Assembly: GCF_018263925.1 (NCBI RefSeq)
Contig: NZ_JAEVHF010000026.1
Coordinates: forward strand, 1-59,111
Direction of reading: 5' to 3'
DNA: 59,111 nt
Source: Kistimonas asteriae
GTDB taxonomy: Bacteria; Pseudomonadota; Gammaproteobacteria; Pseudomonadales; Endozoicomonadaceae
This document shows, piece by piece, positions 58,870 through 59,111 of the stretch. A program made the position numbers and the translations under genes. Below the pieces are notes generated by a model. That model did not search any database, was not told where the DNA came from, and worked only from the letters and a program-made list of their open reading frames with translations. Position 1 is the stretch's first letter, and every line of letters begins with the position of its first letter.

Positions 58870-58929
58870 GGCGGCCTCGCTGAAGCGGGTAAGGTTCTCC
58901 GGAACGCAGCCTGGACATCTTCAACGAGC

Positions 58930-58942
58930 TGTTCTTTAACAA
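58930..58942 (+). promoter_or_regulatory. rrn leader boxA
   Basis: TGTTCTTTAACAA is the antitermination boxA of gammaproteobacterial rRNA leaders; the flanking AATTATCAAGCAATTCGTGTGGGC resembles the E. coli 16S leader in layout. The 16S gene must begin just past 59111. Confidence 0.9.
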
Positions 58943-59111
58943 ATTATCAAGCAATTCGTGTGGGCGCTTTCTCGGATGAGAAAAGTTATTTCTTCGGAAA
59001 TAACCAAAGATTTTCATCATGAGTAAGCACCACTTGTTAATTCATTACGAATGATAGGTAGTTCTTGCGAACTGATGAGCCAGATTTGATGCCTTAAGCA
59101 TCAGTTAGATT

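Overview
The window looks like chromosomal DNA of a gammaproteobacterium. Its housekeeping genes (copA/cueR, UvrD, MurI, UbiF-like, two-domain Cdd, HexR, NfsA, MscS, ZnuA, LysO) and its rRNA leader are of gammaproteobacterial type. Set among them are several A+T-richer genes for Ser/Thr/Pro-rich, disordered or eukaryote-like proteins. That mix points to an animal-associated bacterium, and an Endozoicomonas-like member of the Oceanospirillales is my best guess. The placement is inferred from gene content, not from a marker tree.

Layout. 0-9 kb: a membrane protein of unknown function, copper exporter CopA with a CueR-type promoter, a Cys-rich unknown, a GIDE/EF-hand membrane protein, a DUF6498-like protein, CueR, an NlpE-like lipoprotein, a LysR regulator and an exported-looking methyltransferase. 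9-15 kb: tandem short-chain dehydrogenases, a Lar-like zinc ribbon, NfsA, bacteriohemerythrin with an FNR/ANR-like box, a cysteine-poor peroxiredoxin-fold protein and a HisC-like aminotransferase. 15-26 kb: three large effector-like genes. One encodes a poly-proline tract followed by beta-thymosin/WH2-like repeats; one is a 1183-residue Ser-rich protein; one is an 821-residue helical protein with a 10-unit 9-bp repeat. A bile-acid-type transporter and a reverse transsulfuration pair (CBS + CGL) lie between them. 26-30 kb: MscS, ZnuA with a Zur-like palindrome, and a serine hydrolase.

30-35 kb: an apparent nitrogen-scavenging operon with a sigma-54-like promoter: amt, a 56-aa membrane peptide, a 64-aa Cys-rich peptide, eutB, eutC and a 62-aa membrane peptide. 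The ethanolamine lyase would release ammonium next to an ammonium transporter, and no microcompartment genes are present. 35-45 kb: HexR with two operator-like palindromes, a gamma-glutamylcyclotransferase-fold protein, a PAS-GGDEF-EAL protein, UvrD and an orphan TRAP solute-binding protein. 45-51 kb: a YbaK/ProX deacylase, a DUF397 protein, a GNAT enzyme, a protein with a CREB3-like bZIP domain, and two tandem purple acid phosphatases. 51-59 kb: MurI, a DksA-like protein, Cdd, a UbiF-like hydroxylase, a META/YbaY lipoprotein, a small C2H2 zinc-finger protein, a c-type cytochrome, tRNA-Gly(CCC), LysO, and finally three tandem promoters plus boxA of an rRNA operon whose 16S gene starts beyond the window.

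The most notable content is a dispersed set of probable host-directed proteins: a bZIP transcription-factor mimic, a poly-Pro/beta-thymosin actin-binding candidate, a C2H2 finger, and large disordered proteins. Two of them share an N-terminal motif at the same position. No insertion sequence, prophage, CRISPR array or secretion-system gene was seen.
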